A stretch of DNA of 64,000 nt from Brotonthovivens ammoniilytica (lineage in GTDB: Bacteria; Bacillota; Clostridia; Lachnospirales; Lachnospiraceae). The notes beneath the pieces were generated by a model, which searched no databases, was not told the DNA's origin, and was given only the letters and a program-made list of their open reading frames with translations. Shown here piece by piece: positions 36,518-45,107 of this stretch. The DNA is taken from positions 806,001 through 870,000 of the forward strand of contig NZ_JAOQJQ010000001.1 in NCBI RefSeq assembly GCF_025566885.1. The letters are read 5' to 3'. Every line of letters begins with the position of its first letter. Position 1 is the stretch's first letter. Position numbers and translations under genes: made by a program.

Positions 36518-37600
36518 TCAATAACTTCTTCTGCTGAAATAATTTTTATAACATTCTCTCACCAGTCCTTTTTTTTGAAGACGGTACAAAAGATTTAAAA
36601 CCTGAACCATAGATAAACCTGTTTCTTCTATAATAATATCTAAAAATTTTGGTTCCAAATCCAGACAACTATACAACAACTGTTCCTCTTTTTCAAGTCC
36701 CAATTGCGGGTGTTTCTGAATATTCATACTTTTTTCAAGTTTTAAATTGCAGTCTTCTAAAAACAGATCAAGGTCATACAAAATCCCCGCACCCTGGTAA
36801 ATTAAACGGTTTGTTCCCTCACTTTCCGGGTCGCAGCACCTGCCCGGAACAGCAAATATTTCTTTCCCCTGCTCCAGGGCAAAATCTGCAGTAATCAAAG
36901 ACCCGCTGCGTTTTCTAGCTTCCACTACAATCACTATATCTGCCAGACCACTGATAATTCTGTTTCTTGCAGGGAAAAATGCCGGAAGGGGATGCATGCC
37001 GGGTAAATACTCTGATATCATACCACCATCTGATGCAAGAATATTCTGGTAAAGATTTCCTGCACTTTTGGGATAACACACATCCGGACCGCAGCCAAGC
37101 ACAGCAAAGGTCTTTCCACCGCCTTTTAATGCACCCCAATGTCCGGCACTGTCAATGCCAAGAGCAAGGCCGCTTAACACCGGGACTTGATTTTCTGCCA
37201 GTGCTCTGCCGATTTTTTCGGCGGTAATCCTTCCATATTCAGAACACTTTCTTGCTCCAACAATAGCGGCCATCACCTGGTTTTTCGGAAGTTTGCCTTT
37301 ATAGAACAAAGCATAGGGAGGATTTTGTATCCGCTTTAATTTTTCCGGATAGCCGGCGTCTCTGATGGTCACAAAGGATATATTCTTATTTTTCAGCTCC
37401 ATATCATCATACAAATACGCCTCCTTTGTTCTGGCGTTTGTAAAAACATCCATTTCTATCTCAAAAAAGGAGCAAAACATCAACAGCTCTTTTTCATTCA
37501 TATGATAGATTTCCTCCGGAGAATACCCGGAATTTATGATCTCACATTTTTTTGCTCCGGACAGTTCCACAACAGATGCAAACCAGTACTTATAATTCAT
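36518..37600 (-). CDS. dprA: DNA-processing protein DprA
   Basis: Binds incoming single-stranded DNA and loads RecA during transformation. The Rossmann-like core shows AAIVGARKCSEYGR, SGLALGIDSAGHWGAL, VLGCGPDVCYPKSAGNLY and SGSLITADFALEQGKEIFAVPG. The start at 37600 (MNYKYWFAS) has GGAGG 6 bases before it and overlaps the end of comM by 11 bases; the longer frame to 37696 lies inside comM. Length 360 residues, standard. Confidence 0.94.
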   Translation of the reverse strand: MNYKYWFASVVELSGAKKCEIINSGYSPEEIYHMNEKELLMFCSFFEIEMDVFTNARTKEAYLYDDMELKNKNISFVTIRDAGYPEKLKRIQNPPYALFYKGKLPKNQVMAAIVGARKCSEYGRITAEKIGRALAENQVPVLSGLALGIDSAGHWGALKGGGKTFAVLGCGPDVCYPKSAGNLYQNILASDGGMISEYLPGMHPLPAFFPARNRIISGLADIVIVVEARKRSGSLITADFALEQGKEIFAVPGRCCDPESEGTNRLIYQGAGILYDLDLFLEDCNLKLEKSMNIQKHPQLGLEKEEQLLYSCLDLEPKFLDIIIEETGLSMVQVLNLLYRLQKKGLVRECYKNYFSRRSY

Positions 37601-39137
37601 CCTGCCCCTCCCAGTATTTTCTTTTGGCCATACGGAAGGCGGAAGCTTCCGTGGCATGGCACATCTGAATCTTCTCACTTCCCTCCAGGTCAGCAATGGT
37701 TCTGGCAGTTCTTAACAGTTTATAATAACCTCTGGCAGAAAAGGATTCACGGCCGGACAGTTCTTCTAGATATGCTTGGGTCTCTGCATTTACTTCACAC
37801 CAGCACTCCATATCTTTTGAAGGTATCTGAGAATTAAAGCTGTAATCTTTCTTTAAAAATCTCTGCCGCTGTATCTCATGGGCAGCCTGTACACGCCTGC
37901 GGATCTGTTCTGAGGACTCTCCGGGTTTCTGACGGAAAAGCTCTGAGGCCGGAATGCTTTTTGTTTCCACTGTCATATCAATTCTGTCCAGTATTGGCCT
38001 TGATATTTTACTGAGATAGCGGCGCACCGAAGAGGGCGTGCACCTGCACTTTTTAAGATCCGGATAATAACCGCATCTGCAGGGATTCATAGCTGCAAGC
38101 AGTAAAAAATCACAGGGGTACTCATAAGTTCCCTCCAGTCTGGCAATCCGGATTTTTTTATCTTCCAGAGGCTGACGCAAAAGCTCTATCACCGGTCTTG
38201 GAAACTCCGGAAATTCATCTAAAAACAGCACCCCTTTATGCGCCAGGCTGACGGCCCCGGGTACCGGATAACGGCCGCCTCCGCACATGCCCTGTGCAGT
38301 AATGGTGTGATGAGGCGCCTGAAAGGGTCTCTGAATCTGAAATACATCATCTTCCTGCAGTACCTGAAACTTTCCGCTGACACTATATACCTGGGCCAGG
38401 GAAAGCATCTCTTCCTTTGTCATATTGGGCAGGATCGTAGGCAGTCTTTTTGCCGCCATAGTTTTTCCTGATCCCGGAGGGCCGATCATTAAAAGATTAT
38501 GCATACCCGCAGCCGCTATTTCACAGGCCCGCTTTACCATTCTCTGCCCTCTGATTTCAGAATAGTCTTCTCTGTACTCTGCCTGCTTTTGTGTGGTCCG
38601 CACCCTGCAGGCAGATTTTTCCGGATTCTGGCTTTTGCAGATACGAATAAAATCTTCTACAGAAGCAACCGGAATCACGACCACACCATCCAGTACAGAT
38701 GCCTCCTGCAGATTGCTCTCCGGCACAAACATCAGGGGAATCTGATGGTCTCTGGCAAGAACTGCTGCCGGCAGCATCCCGCGGACAGGCAGCACTTCCC
38801 CGTTTAACCCTACCTCCCCAAAGATCAGTGACCGCTTAAGGATTCCCTCCGGAATTTCATTCATTGCCCGCAAAATGGCTGCTGCCACGGCCAGATCAAA
38901 CCAGGAGCCGGATTTTCTGAGATCTCCCGGCATAAAATTAATGGTAATTCTTCTTGGAGGCAGCAATATGCCGCTGTTTTTTAACGCAATCCGCACCCGC
39001 TCTTTCGCTTCTTTTACTTCTGATGCAAGAAAACCAACCATCTCAAAAGAAGGCATTCCCGGCGAAATATCCGCTTCCACCTGGATTAAAATGCCTTCCA
39101 CTCCGCGCAGCACTGCGCTTTTTACAATACTGTACAT
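37590..39137 (-). CDS. comM: YifB/ComM family Mg chelatase-like ATPase
   Basis: AAA+ protein, 515 residues; ComM is a hexameric helicase that assists branch migration in natural transformation. Domains: N-terminal S5-fold (GMPSFEMVGFLASEVKEAKERVRIAL), AAA+ core with MIGPPGSGKTM, Walker B GVLFLDEFPEF, and the C-terminal region with cysteines in CRCGYYPDLKKCRC and the RGYYKLLRTARTIADL motif. Overlap with dprA shows translational coupling. Confidence 0.92.
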   Translation of the reverse strand: MYSIVKSAVLRGVEGILIQVEADISPGMPSFEMVGFLASEVKEAKERVRIALKNSGILLPPRRITINFMPGDLRKSGSWFDLAVAAAILRAMNEIPEGILKRSLIFGEVGLNGEVLPVRGMLPAAVLARDHQIPLMFVPESNLQEASVLDGVVVIPVASVEDFIRICKSQNPEKSACRVRTTQKQAEYREDYSEIRGQRMVKRACEIAAAGMHNLLMIGPPGSGKTMAAKRLPTILPNMTKEEMLSLAQVYSVSGKFQVLQEDDVFQIQRPFQAPHHTITAQGMCGGGRYPVPGAVSLAHKGVLFLDEFPEFPRPVIELLRQPLEDKKIRIARLEGTYEYPCDFLLLAAMNPCRCGYYPDLKKCRCTPSSVRRYLSKISRPILDRIDMTVETKSIPASELFRQKPGESSEQIRRRVQAAHEIQRQRFLKKDYSFNSQIPSKDMECWCEVNAETQAYLEELSGRESFSARGYYKLLRTARTIADLEGSEKIQMCHATEASAFRMAKRKYWEGQDEL

Positions 39138-39210
39138 ATATTTATATTTCGTATGGAATAAATAAGCGATCTGCTCTTTACAAAGAATCCCCTTTCCGGG
39201 AACAAAAGAT

Positions 39211-39251
39211 AAAAAGACAAAACTATGATATCACATGTTTTGCCTTTTTTC
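39211..39251. terminator. Terminator between sigK and comM
   Basis: AAAAAGACAAAAC and GTTTTGCCTTTTTT pair with one mismatch around 13 bases. It lies downstream of the sigma gene on the minus strand and upstream of comM. Confidence 0.65.
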
Positions 39252-39319
39252 CAGAAATATGAAATTGTCACATGAAACCGGAAAGTTAAGAATCTGTCCT
39301 CGAAACTTTACCTTCCGGT

Positions 39320-39943
39320 CTATTTTGATAATTCGGCTTTTAATTTTTCTAGAGCCTTTTTCTCAATGCGGCTTACATAGGAACGTGAGATTCCCAGAAC
39401 TTCTGAAATCTCACGCTGTGTTAATGGTCTGCAATTGTATAATCCATAACGTCTGCAGATAATATAGCGTTCTCTTTCTGACAAAATGTCCGGAACCAGC
39501 TGATACAGTTTTGCCACATTTTTCCGCAGCTCCACCGCCTCCGGCAGTTCCGGCGCATCACTCTCCACTACATCCATTAATTTTATCTGATTTCCTTCTT
39601 TGTCTGTACCAATGGGTTCATATAACGACACTTCCCTGGAAACTTTTTTTCTTCCCCTAAAATACATCAGCAATTCATTTTCAATACATCTGGCTGCATA
39701 AGTCCCTATCCGGTTCCCCTTTTTTCCGTTATAGGTGTTTACAGCCTTAATCAACCCAATCGTCCCAATGGAAATCAGCTCTTCCATGTCCTCTTCCGCA
39801 TTCTGGTACTTTTTCGCAATATGTGCCACAAGACGCATATTGCGTTCAATCAGGATTTCTCTTGCATTACAGTCTCCCTGTTCTAACAGGGCCAGATAAT
39901 ACTTTTCTTCTTCCGCATCCAATGGCATCAGAAATGTTTTCAA
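39320..39943 (-). CDS. sigK: RNA polymerase sporulation sigma factor sigma-K
   Basis: Late mother-cell sigma factor. Region 2 reads NMRLVAHIAKKYQN, ELISIGTIGLIKAVNTY and TYAARCIENELLMYFR; region 4 has LTQREISEVLGISRSYVSRI. It starts at a TTG (39943) with AGAGGTG 7 bases upstream, or at the ATG 15 bases later. A stop codon lies eight codons upstream of the TTG, so the hydrophobic pro-sequence of Bacillus pro-sigma-K is absent, as in Clostridioides difficile. The gene is not split by a skin element. SigE is the main alternative name, but region 1-2 fits SigK better. Confidence 0.85.
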   Translation of the reverse strand: MKTFLMPLDAEEEKYYLALLEQGDCNAREILIERNMRLVAHIAKKYQNAEEDMEELISIGTIGLIKAVNTYNGKKGNRIGTYAARCIENELLMYFRGRKKVSREVSLYEPIGTDKEGNQIKLMDVVESDAPELPEAVELRKNVAKLYQLVPDILSERERYIICRRYGLYNCRPLTQREISEVLGISRSYVSRIEKKALEKLKAELSK

Positions 39944-40011
39944 AAAGCACCTCTTTTTTGGCGGAACTTATTATATTCTATGTTTCGGCCATGTTGTCTG
40001 TGCTTTTCCCA

Positions 40012-40040
40012 TTCATATTCTTGAAAAAATGTGCTATACT
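40012..40040 (+). promoter_or_regulatory. Extended -10 promoter directly before the RluA gene
   Basis: TTCATA (40012-40017), 17 bases, then TGC-TATACT (40032-40040), an extended -10 element. The expected start point is about 40046-40048, on top of the ATG at 40048, leaving no room for a ribosome site. Confidence 0.5.
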
Positions 40041-40047
40041 GGCTGAC

Positions 40048-40935
40048 ATGAAACGTATATTTGAATATCATATGACCAAAAAAGAAAACGGCTCCACTAT
40101 ATTGGAATTTTTAAAGGCAAAGGGCTATTCTCACAGCGTTATGGTACATCTGAAAAAAACCCCGGAAGGGATTTTAAAAAACGGCTCCTGGAGTTATGTA
40201 TCAGAAAAGCTGCAGGCAGATGATACACTGACCATCCGCCTGCTGGAGGATACAGGTTCTGAAAAAATTGTTCCCAATGATAAGCTGCCCTTCCCTGTTA
40301 TTTACGAAGATGAAGATATCTTAGTGATAAACAAACCTGCAGGTATGCCCATTCATCCTTCCATGAATAATTATGACAACACCCTGGCAAATGCTGCTGC
40401 CGCCTATTTTGCCAGGCAGAACACCCCTTATGTCTACCGCTGTATTAACCGGCTGGACAGGGATACCAGCGGTCTGACTATACTGGCCAGACATATGCTT
40501 TCCGGGGCCATCCTGGCCCGGCATTCCGGCCTCAGTGAGATTTCCAGAGAATATACCGCTATCGTTGCAGGATGCCCGCCTTTGCAGGGCACAGTAAATG
40601 CTCCTATTGCAAGGACTTCTGATTCGGCCATTGCACGCTGTGTAGATACCAGGCTCGGAGTCTCTGCCATCACCCACTACAGACGGCTTCTTTATAACAG
40701 CCAAAAAGATCTGTCCTTAATCCGTCTGAAATTAGAAACCGGACGTACACACCAGATCCGGGTTCATATGAAATATGCAGGCTATCCCCTGATCGGTGAT
40801 TTTTTATATCATCCGGATTACCGGTACATAGAAAGACAGGCGCTCCATTCGTCGCACCTGTCCTTTATTCATCCCATAACGGGAAAGCTTATGCAGTTTG
40901 AAGCCCCTCTGCCTGAAGATATGCAGCTCCTTTAG
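40048..40935 (+). CDS. RluA-family pseudouridine synthase
   Basis: Modifies uridines in rRNA or tRNA. The protein (295 residues) begins MKRIFEYHMTKKENG and includes an S4-like N-terminal part, VIYEDEDILVINKPAGMPIHP, the active-site block CINRLDRDTSGLTILAR (catalytic Asp in RLDRDTSG) and KLETGRTHQIRVHMKYAGYPLIGD. The start at 40048 matches relatives; the open frame reaches back to 39823 but that part overlaps sigK. No Shine-Dalgarno is seen. It converges with trpS, 19 bases apart. Confidence 0.88.
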   Translation: MKRIFEYHMTKKENGSTILEFLKAKGYSHSVMVHLKKTPEGILKNGSWSYVSEKLQADDTLTIRLLEDTGSEKIVPNDKLPFPVIYEDEDILVINKPAGMPIHPSMNNYDNTLANAAAAYFARQNTPYVYRCINRLDRDTSGLTILARHMLSGAILARHSGLSEISREYTAIVAGCPPLQGTVNAPIARTSDSAIARCVDTRLGVSAITHYRRLLYNSQKDLSLIRLKLETGRTHQIRVHMKYAGYPLIGDFLYHPDYRYIERQALHSSHLSFIHPITGKLMQFEAPLPEDMQLL

Positions 40936-40954
40936 CAGCCTGGGTATATTACAC

Positions 40955-41959
40955 TTAACGTACTCTTTCCGGGAATCCTACCTTCTTTTGAACTTTCCGA
41001 AGTGTTTTCGTGGCATAATAATTGGCTTTTTCGGCATTTTCTTTTATAATCCCGTCAATATAAGCCTTATCTTTGGAAAGTTCTGCAAAACGGTCCTGAA
41101 CCGGTTTTAAGACCGATACAACGGCTTCCCCTACTGCCATTTTCAGTTCACCGTAACCTCTGCCGTCAAATTCTTTCACCGCCTGCTCCGGTGTTAAGCC
41201 ATTACATGCACAGTAAATATCCAGCAGATTTTTAATACCGGGCTGCTCTTCCCGGTAACAGATGCAGCCTTCGGAATCTGTTACCGCACGTTTAAATTTC
41301 CGCATTACCGTGTCCGGATCGTCCATGAGATAAACGCTGGCATTGGGATTCTCGTCTGATTTTGACATTTTCTTATCGGGATTTTGAAGGCTCATAATCT
41401 TGGCTCCAGATTTCCCGATATAGGCTTCCGGAATCGTAAACACATCCCCGTAAATACCGTTAAAACGCTGTGCAATATCTCTTGTAATTTCAAGATGCTG
41501 CATCTGGTCAATGCCTACCGGAACTACATCTGCCTGATACAGCAAAATATCAGCCGCCATCAAAACCGGATAAGTAAACAGACCCGCATTTATGTTGTCC
41601 GCATGTTTTGCAGACTTATCTTTAAACTGTGTCATTCGGTTTAACTCACCCATATAAGTAAAACAATTTAATATCCAGGAAAGCTCTGCATGTCCGGAAA
41701 CATGAGACTGATAGTAAATACAGTTTTTCTCCGGATTAAGCCCAGCCGCAATATATAAAGTCAGAAGATTTCTTGCGCGTTTTCTTAACTCCGCAGGATT
41801 CTGCCTTACTGTAATAGAATGCAGATCTACCACACTGTAAAAGCATTCATACTCGTCGCTGAGCGTTACCCAGTTCTTTAAAGCTCCCAGATAATTCCCA
41901 AGCGTCAGTGTTCCTGTGGCCTGCATTCCGCTGAACAAAACTTTTTTATCGTTGATCAT
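40955..41959 (-). CDS. trpS: Tryptophan--tRNA ligase
   Basis: Class I aminoacyl-tRNA synthetase, 334 residues. Motifs: GTLTLGNYLGALKNW (the TIGN form of the HIGH motif), DLHSITVRQ, FTYMGELNRMTQFKDKS, DILLYQADVVPVGIDQ, and KMSKS in PDKKMSKSDENP. Length and motif order are those of bacterial TrpRS. It is alone, minus strand; no T-box leader is evident in the short upstream gap. Confidence 0.97.
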   Translation of the reverse strand: MINDKKVLFSGMQATGTLTLGNYLGALKNWVTLSDEYECFYSVVDLHSITVRQNPAELRKRARNLLTLYIAAGLNPEKNCIYYQSHVSGHAELSWILNCFTYMGELNRMTQFKDKSAKHADNINAGLFTYPVLMAADILLYQADVVPVGIDQMQHLEITRDIAQRFNGIYGDVFTIPEAYIGKSGAKIMSLQNPDKKMSKSDENPNASVYLMDDPDTVMRKFKRAVTDSEGCICYREEQPGIKNLLDIYCACNGLTPEQAVKEFDGRGYGELKMAVGEAVVSVLKPVQDRFAELSKDKAYIDGIIKENAEKANYYATKTLRKVQKKVGFPERVR

Positions 41960-42034
41960 ATGTGTAACCCTCTCTTTTTCAAAGCTTGTTTTAGTTTATC
42001 ACTCTAAATTACAGAAGTCAATGAAACCACCGTT

Positions 42035-42574
42035 TTACTGCTGTTTCTTTGAGAGAACCTCCTGTCTGATATAGGCAAAGGTTTTCTCTTCCCCCTCTTC
42101 GGCCAGCATATGAAGAAGCCGCTCTAAAAGCTGTCTTACTTCCGGATGCAGGATATGCTGATCCTTTCCCCATTCATAATATTCCAAAGCGCTTCTGTCT
42201 GTGTATTTTTCCTTCTGATAATTTTTAGAGGCCGCTACCCGGTCAATAAACATTTCTACCACATACCGGTTTGGCATCCGCATTCCTGTCATGCCATGCT
42301 CCGGCGGAAGGGCATAATCAATCCAGTATTCCAGATGATGTTTGTTGCGCCCTTTGTGATGCAGCCAGGCAGAGGAATATCCTTTTTCTTTCCGCTCCTC
42401 ATTATTGGGACTTTTATCTCCCTGATAATAGCGGCAGCCAACAAAAAATTCAGCCGGTGAATATTTGGACAGGTCATGAAGCAGCCCCTGTCTGTACAGC
42501 CCCACTTTAAAACAGCCCTTCATAACCAGCCATTTATGATGTGTAATTGTGCGAAAATGCTTCCATATTTTCAT
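42035..42574 (-). CDS. DUF5662-family protein (metal-dependent HD-like)
   Basis: A 179-residue cytoplasmic protein with a histidine-rich pattern like metal-binding hydrolases: ITHHKWLVMKGCF, LLHDLSKYSPAEF, HHKGRNKHHLEYW. Such spacing fits an HD-type phosphohydrolase, but function is unknown. The start at 42574 (MKIWKHF) has AAGGAG 7 bases upstream; the longer frame to 42613 overlaps the traX end. It is downstream of the TraX-like gene in the same direction. Confidence 0.75.
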   Translation of the reverse strand: MKIWKHFRTITHHKWLVMKGCFKVGLYRQGLLHDLSKYSPAEFFVGCRYYQGDKSPNNEERKEKGYSSAWLHHKGRNKHHLEYWIDYALPPEHGMTGMRMPNRYVVEMFIDRVAASKNYQKEKYTDRSALEYYEWGKDQHILHPEVRQLLERLLHMLAEEGEEKTFAYIRQEVLSKKQQ

Positions 42575-42591
42575 ATCAAACTCCTTATTAT

Positions 42592-43290
42592 CTATACCAG
42601 AATATGCTGCCATACAACCGGATACAGATAAGCAGAAATTAAAAACAGTATCATAAGATGGCAGGGATAAAATGCATAAAAAAAGTATTTGCAGGAAATT
42701 CCTCTTCTGCCATTATACAGCGCCATAGGCAGCACAGATGCAATTGCGGCAATCTGTACGGTATTTCCCATCAAAAGCATAAGAACTGTAAAGGCCAGAT
42801 ACTTCCAGGCAGGCCGATGATAAAAAAAGTAAAAAACAAAAACCACTGCGATTCCAAAAGCGGAATAATCCGTTCTGGCAATCATAGCAGCTGCCATAAC
42901 CGCCACTACAATCACAAACTGCCCTCCCACAGAGCCGGTCTTTTGGACCAGATACAGCATAAAAACTCCAAACAGCAGCGTCCAGAATACATTTTGACTG
43001 TCCCAGCTAAATAAATGGCCGGTTCTTGCAAGGTCATAAGGTATCTCTGATAGTAATGCAAAAATCAGCAGACGCAGCATATATTTTTTTACATCTTTTG
43101 TATGCAGAAATCCTTCTGCCAGGACAAATGCAAACAGCGGAAATGCCAGACGTCCGATTATATTTAAAATGATGCAGTCTGGGAAAAATACCTTTCCCAG
43201 ATGATCGCAGAGCATAGATACAACTGCTGTCATTTTTAATGCAAATCCATTAAGTCCCACCTGTGTTTCTTTCATTTTATTTTTCTCCAT
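42592..43290 (-). CDS. TraX-family membrane protein
   Basis: A 232-residue integral membrane protein with seven to eight hydrophobic segments. The conserved start GFALKMTAVVSMLCDHLGKV (D-H) and RLAFPLFAFVLAEGF mark the TraX family, named from the F-pilin acetylase but widespread in Firmicutes as an acyltransferase-like protein of unknown substrate. It lies 17 bases before the DUF5662 gene and may form an operon with it. Confidence 0.82.
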   Translation of the reverse strand: MEKNKMKETQVGLNGFALKMTAVVSMLCDHLGKVFFPDCIILNIIGRLAFPLFAFVLAEGFLHTKDVKKYMLRLLIFALLSEIPYDLARTGHLFSWDSQNVFWTLLFGVFMLYLVQKTGSVGGQFVIVVAVMAAAMIARTDYSAFGIAVVFVFYFFYHRPAWKYLAFTVLMLLMGNTVQIAAIASVLPMALYNGRRGISCKYFFYAFYPCHLMILFLISAYLYPVVWQHILV

Positions 43291-43350
43291 ATTTTTTGAT
43301 TATAGCATAGAACAAACAGACGGTACAAGACTATTCCCTTCTCATACGCG

Positions 43351-43400
43351 CAAAACAGCCACGGCCTTTAGATATGTTATCTGCCGGCCGCGGCTGTTTT
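43351..43400 (-). terminator. Terminator of the fab/acc operon
   Basis: AAAACAGCC-CGGCC and GGCCG-CGGCTGTTTT arms form a long GC-rich stem ending in T on the minus strand, 12 bases past the accDA stop codon. Confidence 0.85.
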
Positions 43401-43412
43401 ATACGTACTGGT

Positions 43413-45089
43413 CTACATATTTCGAAAACGATTATAGCGTTCTTCTGCAAGCTGTTCTCCGGATTTATCCAGATTTTCATAAAGAAATTTCCGGATATTT
43501 TTCCGCATGAATTTACTGAGAGCCAGCAGATTTTCGTTGCAGGCGGGCTTGGGTTCTGCAATCACCTTATCAATAATATGCAGCTTGTGCAGCTCTTTTG
43601 CTGTAACTTTCATTAGACCTGCCGCCTCCGGCGCCCGCTTGCTGTCTTTCCACAAGATAGAAGCAAATCCTTCCGGGGAGAGAATGGTATACGTAGCGTT
43701 TTCCATCATCCAGACTTCATTGGCTACTGCAAGAGCAAGAGCGCCGCCGCTTCCGCCTTCCCCGATTACGATTGTCAGTACAGGAACTTTCAGTCCCGAC
43801 ATTTCCATCAGATTTCTGGCAATGGCCTCTCCCTGTCCGTGCTCTTCGGCTTCCAGGCCGCAGAATGCACCTGGAGTATCTACAAAATTAATAATAGGAC
43901 GATGAAACTTCTCCGCCTGCTTCATCAGCCGCAGAGCCTTCCGGTATCCTTCTGGTGAGGGCATGCCAAAGTTACGTTTAATATTTTCCTTTGTGCTCCG
44001 CCCTTTCTGCTGTCCGATGACAGTTACCGGACATCCGTCCAGATATGCAATTCCCCCAACGGTAGCGCCGTCATCTCCGTAATGGCGGTCACCATGAAAT
44101 TCTTCAAAGTCCGCAAAAATCTCATTGATATAATCAAGAGCGGTGGGACGTCCTGCACTTCGCGCAATCATCACACGTTCCCAGGCTTCCATTTCCTGGT
44201 TTTCAAACCGCTGTCCAGGTATAGCAAGCTTTGTCAGGATCAGCGCCTCTTCTTTTGTTACTTTATGATGCATCTGAAGGAGCTTTGCAAGAGTTCCCTT
44301 CATATTATCCCGTTCAATAATACCGTCAATCAGTCCATGCTCCACTAAAAACTCCGAGCGCTGGAATCCTTCCGGAAGCTTTTGTCCAATGGTCTGCTCA
44401 ATAACACGGGGACCTGCGAATCCCACCAGCGCCCCCGGCTCAGCCAGAATAATATCTCCCAGCATGGCAAAGCTTGCTGTTACCCCGCCGGTTGTAGGAT
44501 CTGTTAAAACAGTAAGATATAAAAGTCCTGCATCTGAATGCTTTTTCAGGGCCGCAGCAGTTTTTGCCATCTGCATCAGGGAAACCATTCCTTCCTGCAT
44601 TCTGGCTCCGCCGGAACAGGTAAAAATAATCAGCGGCAGTCTTAATTCCGTGGCTTTTTCCACGGACCTTGTAATCTTTTCACCTACAACATATCCCATA
44701 CTGCCCATAAGGAATCTGGCGTCACAAATACAGACTGCCGCTTCTTCCCCGTGAATCTTACATTTCCCGCAGGTTACAGCTTCATCAATTTTCCACCGGT
44801 CTTTGAGGAACTCAATTTTTTCCGGATACCCGGGATAATCCAGAGGATTTGAATTTTCAAGATCTGTAAACCATTCCTCAAATGTTCCTCTGTCAGCAAT
44901 CAGGCGAATTCTTTTTTTCGTTGACAGGCGAAAATATTTTCCGCATTTATAACAGCTGTAGTGATTATGCACAACATCTTCTTTGTACAGCATCTGGCCG
45001 CACCCGTCGCACTTCATCCACAGCCCCTCCGGAAGATCACTTTCTTTTTTCGGAAGTGAAATATAATTGCCTTTTTTAAATTTTAACAC
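43413..45089 (-). CDS. accDA: Fused acetyl-CoA carboxylase carboxyltransferase, beta-alpha (AccD-AccA)
   Basis: One 558-residue chain replaces the two separate carboxyltransferase subunits. Residues 1-280 are AccD: zinc ribbon CDGCG...CYKCG, GEKITRSVEKATELRLPLI, SGGARMQEG, GGVTASFAMLGD. Residues 290-558 are AccA: ARSAGRPTALDYI, FHGDRHYGDD, GMPSPEGYRKA, VDTPGAFCGLEAEEHGQ, GEGGSGGALAL. Last gene of the fab/acc operon, 18 bases after accC. It transfers the carboxyl group from carboxybiotin to acetyl-CoA. Confidence 0.95.
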   Translation of the reverse strand: MLKFKKGNYISLPKKESDLPEGLWMKCDGCGQMLYKEDVVHNHYSCYKCGKYFRLSTKKRIRLIADRGTFEEWFTDLENSNPLDYPGYPEKIEFLKDRWKIDEAVTCGKCKIHGEEAAVCICDARFLMGSMGYVVGEKITRSVEKATELRLPLIIFTCSGGARMQEGMVSLMQMAKTAAALKKHSDAGLLYLTVLTDPTTGGVTASFAMLGDIILAEPGALVGFAGPRVIEQTIGQKLPEGFQRSEFLVEHGLIDGIIERDNMKGTLAKLLQMHHKVTKEEALILTKLAIPGQRFENQEMEAWERVMIARSAGRPTALDYINEIFADFEEFHGDRHYGDDGATVGGIAYLDGCPVTVIGQQKGRSTKENIKRNFGMPSPEGYRKALRLMKQAEKFHRPIINFVDTPGAFCGLEAEEHGQGEAIARNLMEMSGLKVPVLTIVIGEGGSGGALALAVANEVWMMENATYTILSPEGFASILWKDSKRAPEAAGLMKVTAKELHKLHIIDKVIAEPKPACNENLLALSKFMRKNIRKFLYENLDKSGEQLAEERYNRFRNM

Positions 45090-45107
45090 AATCAGTCACC
45101 TTAATTC

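Noticed and set aside
39823..40047. N-terminal extension of the RluA frame
   Set aside because: It overlaps the start of sigK, lies upstream of a good promoter and has no match to the RluA family start.
43021..43290. TraX-like protein as a sign of a conjugative plasmid
   Set aside because: TraX-family proteins are common chromosomal genes in Firmicutes and no other transfer gene is near.
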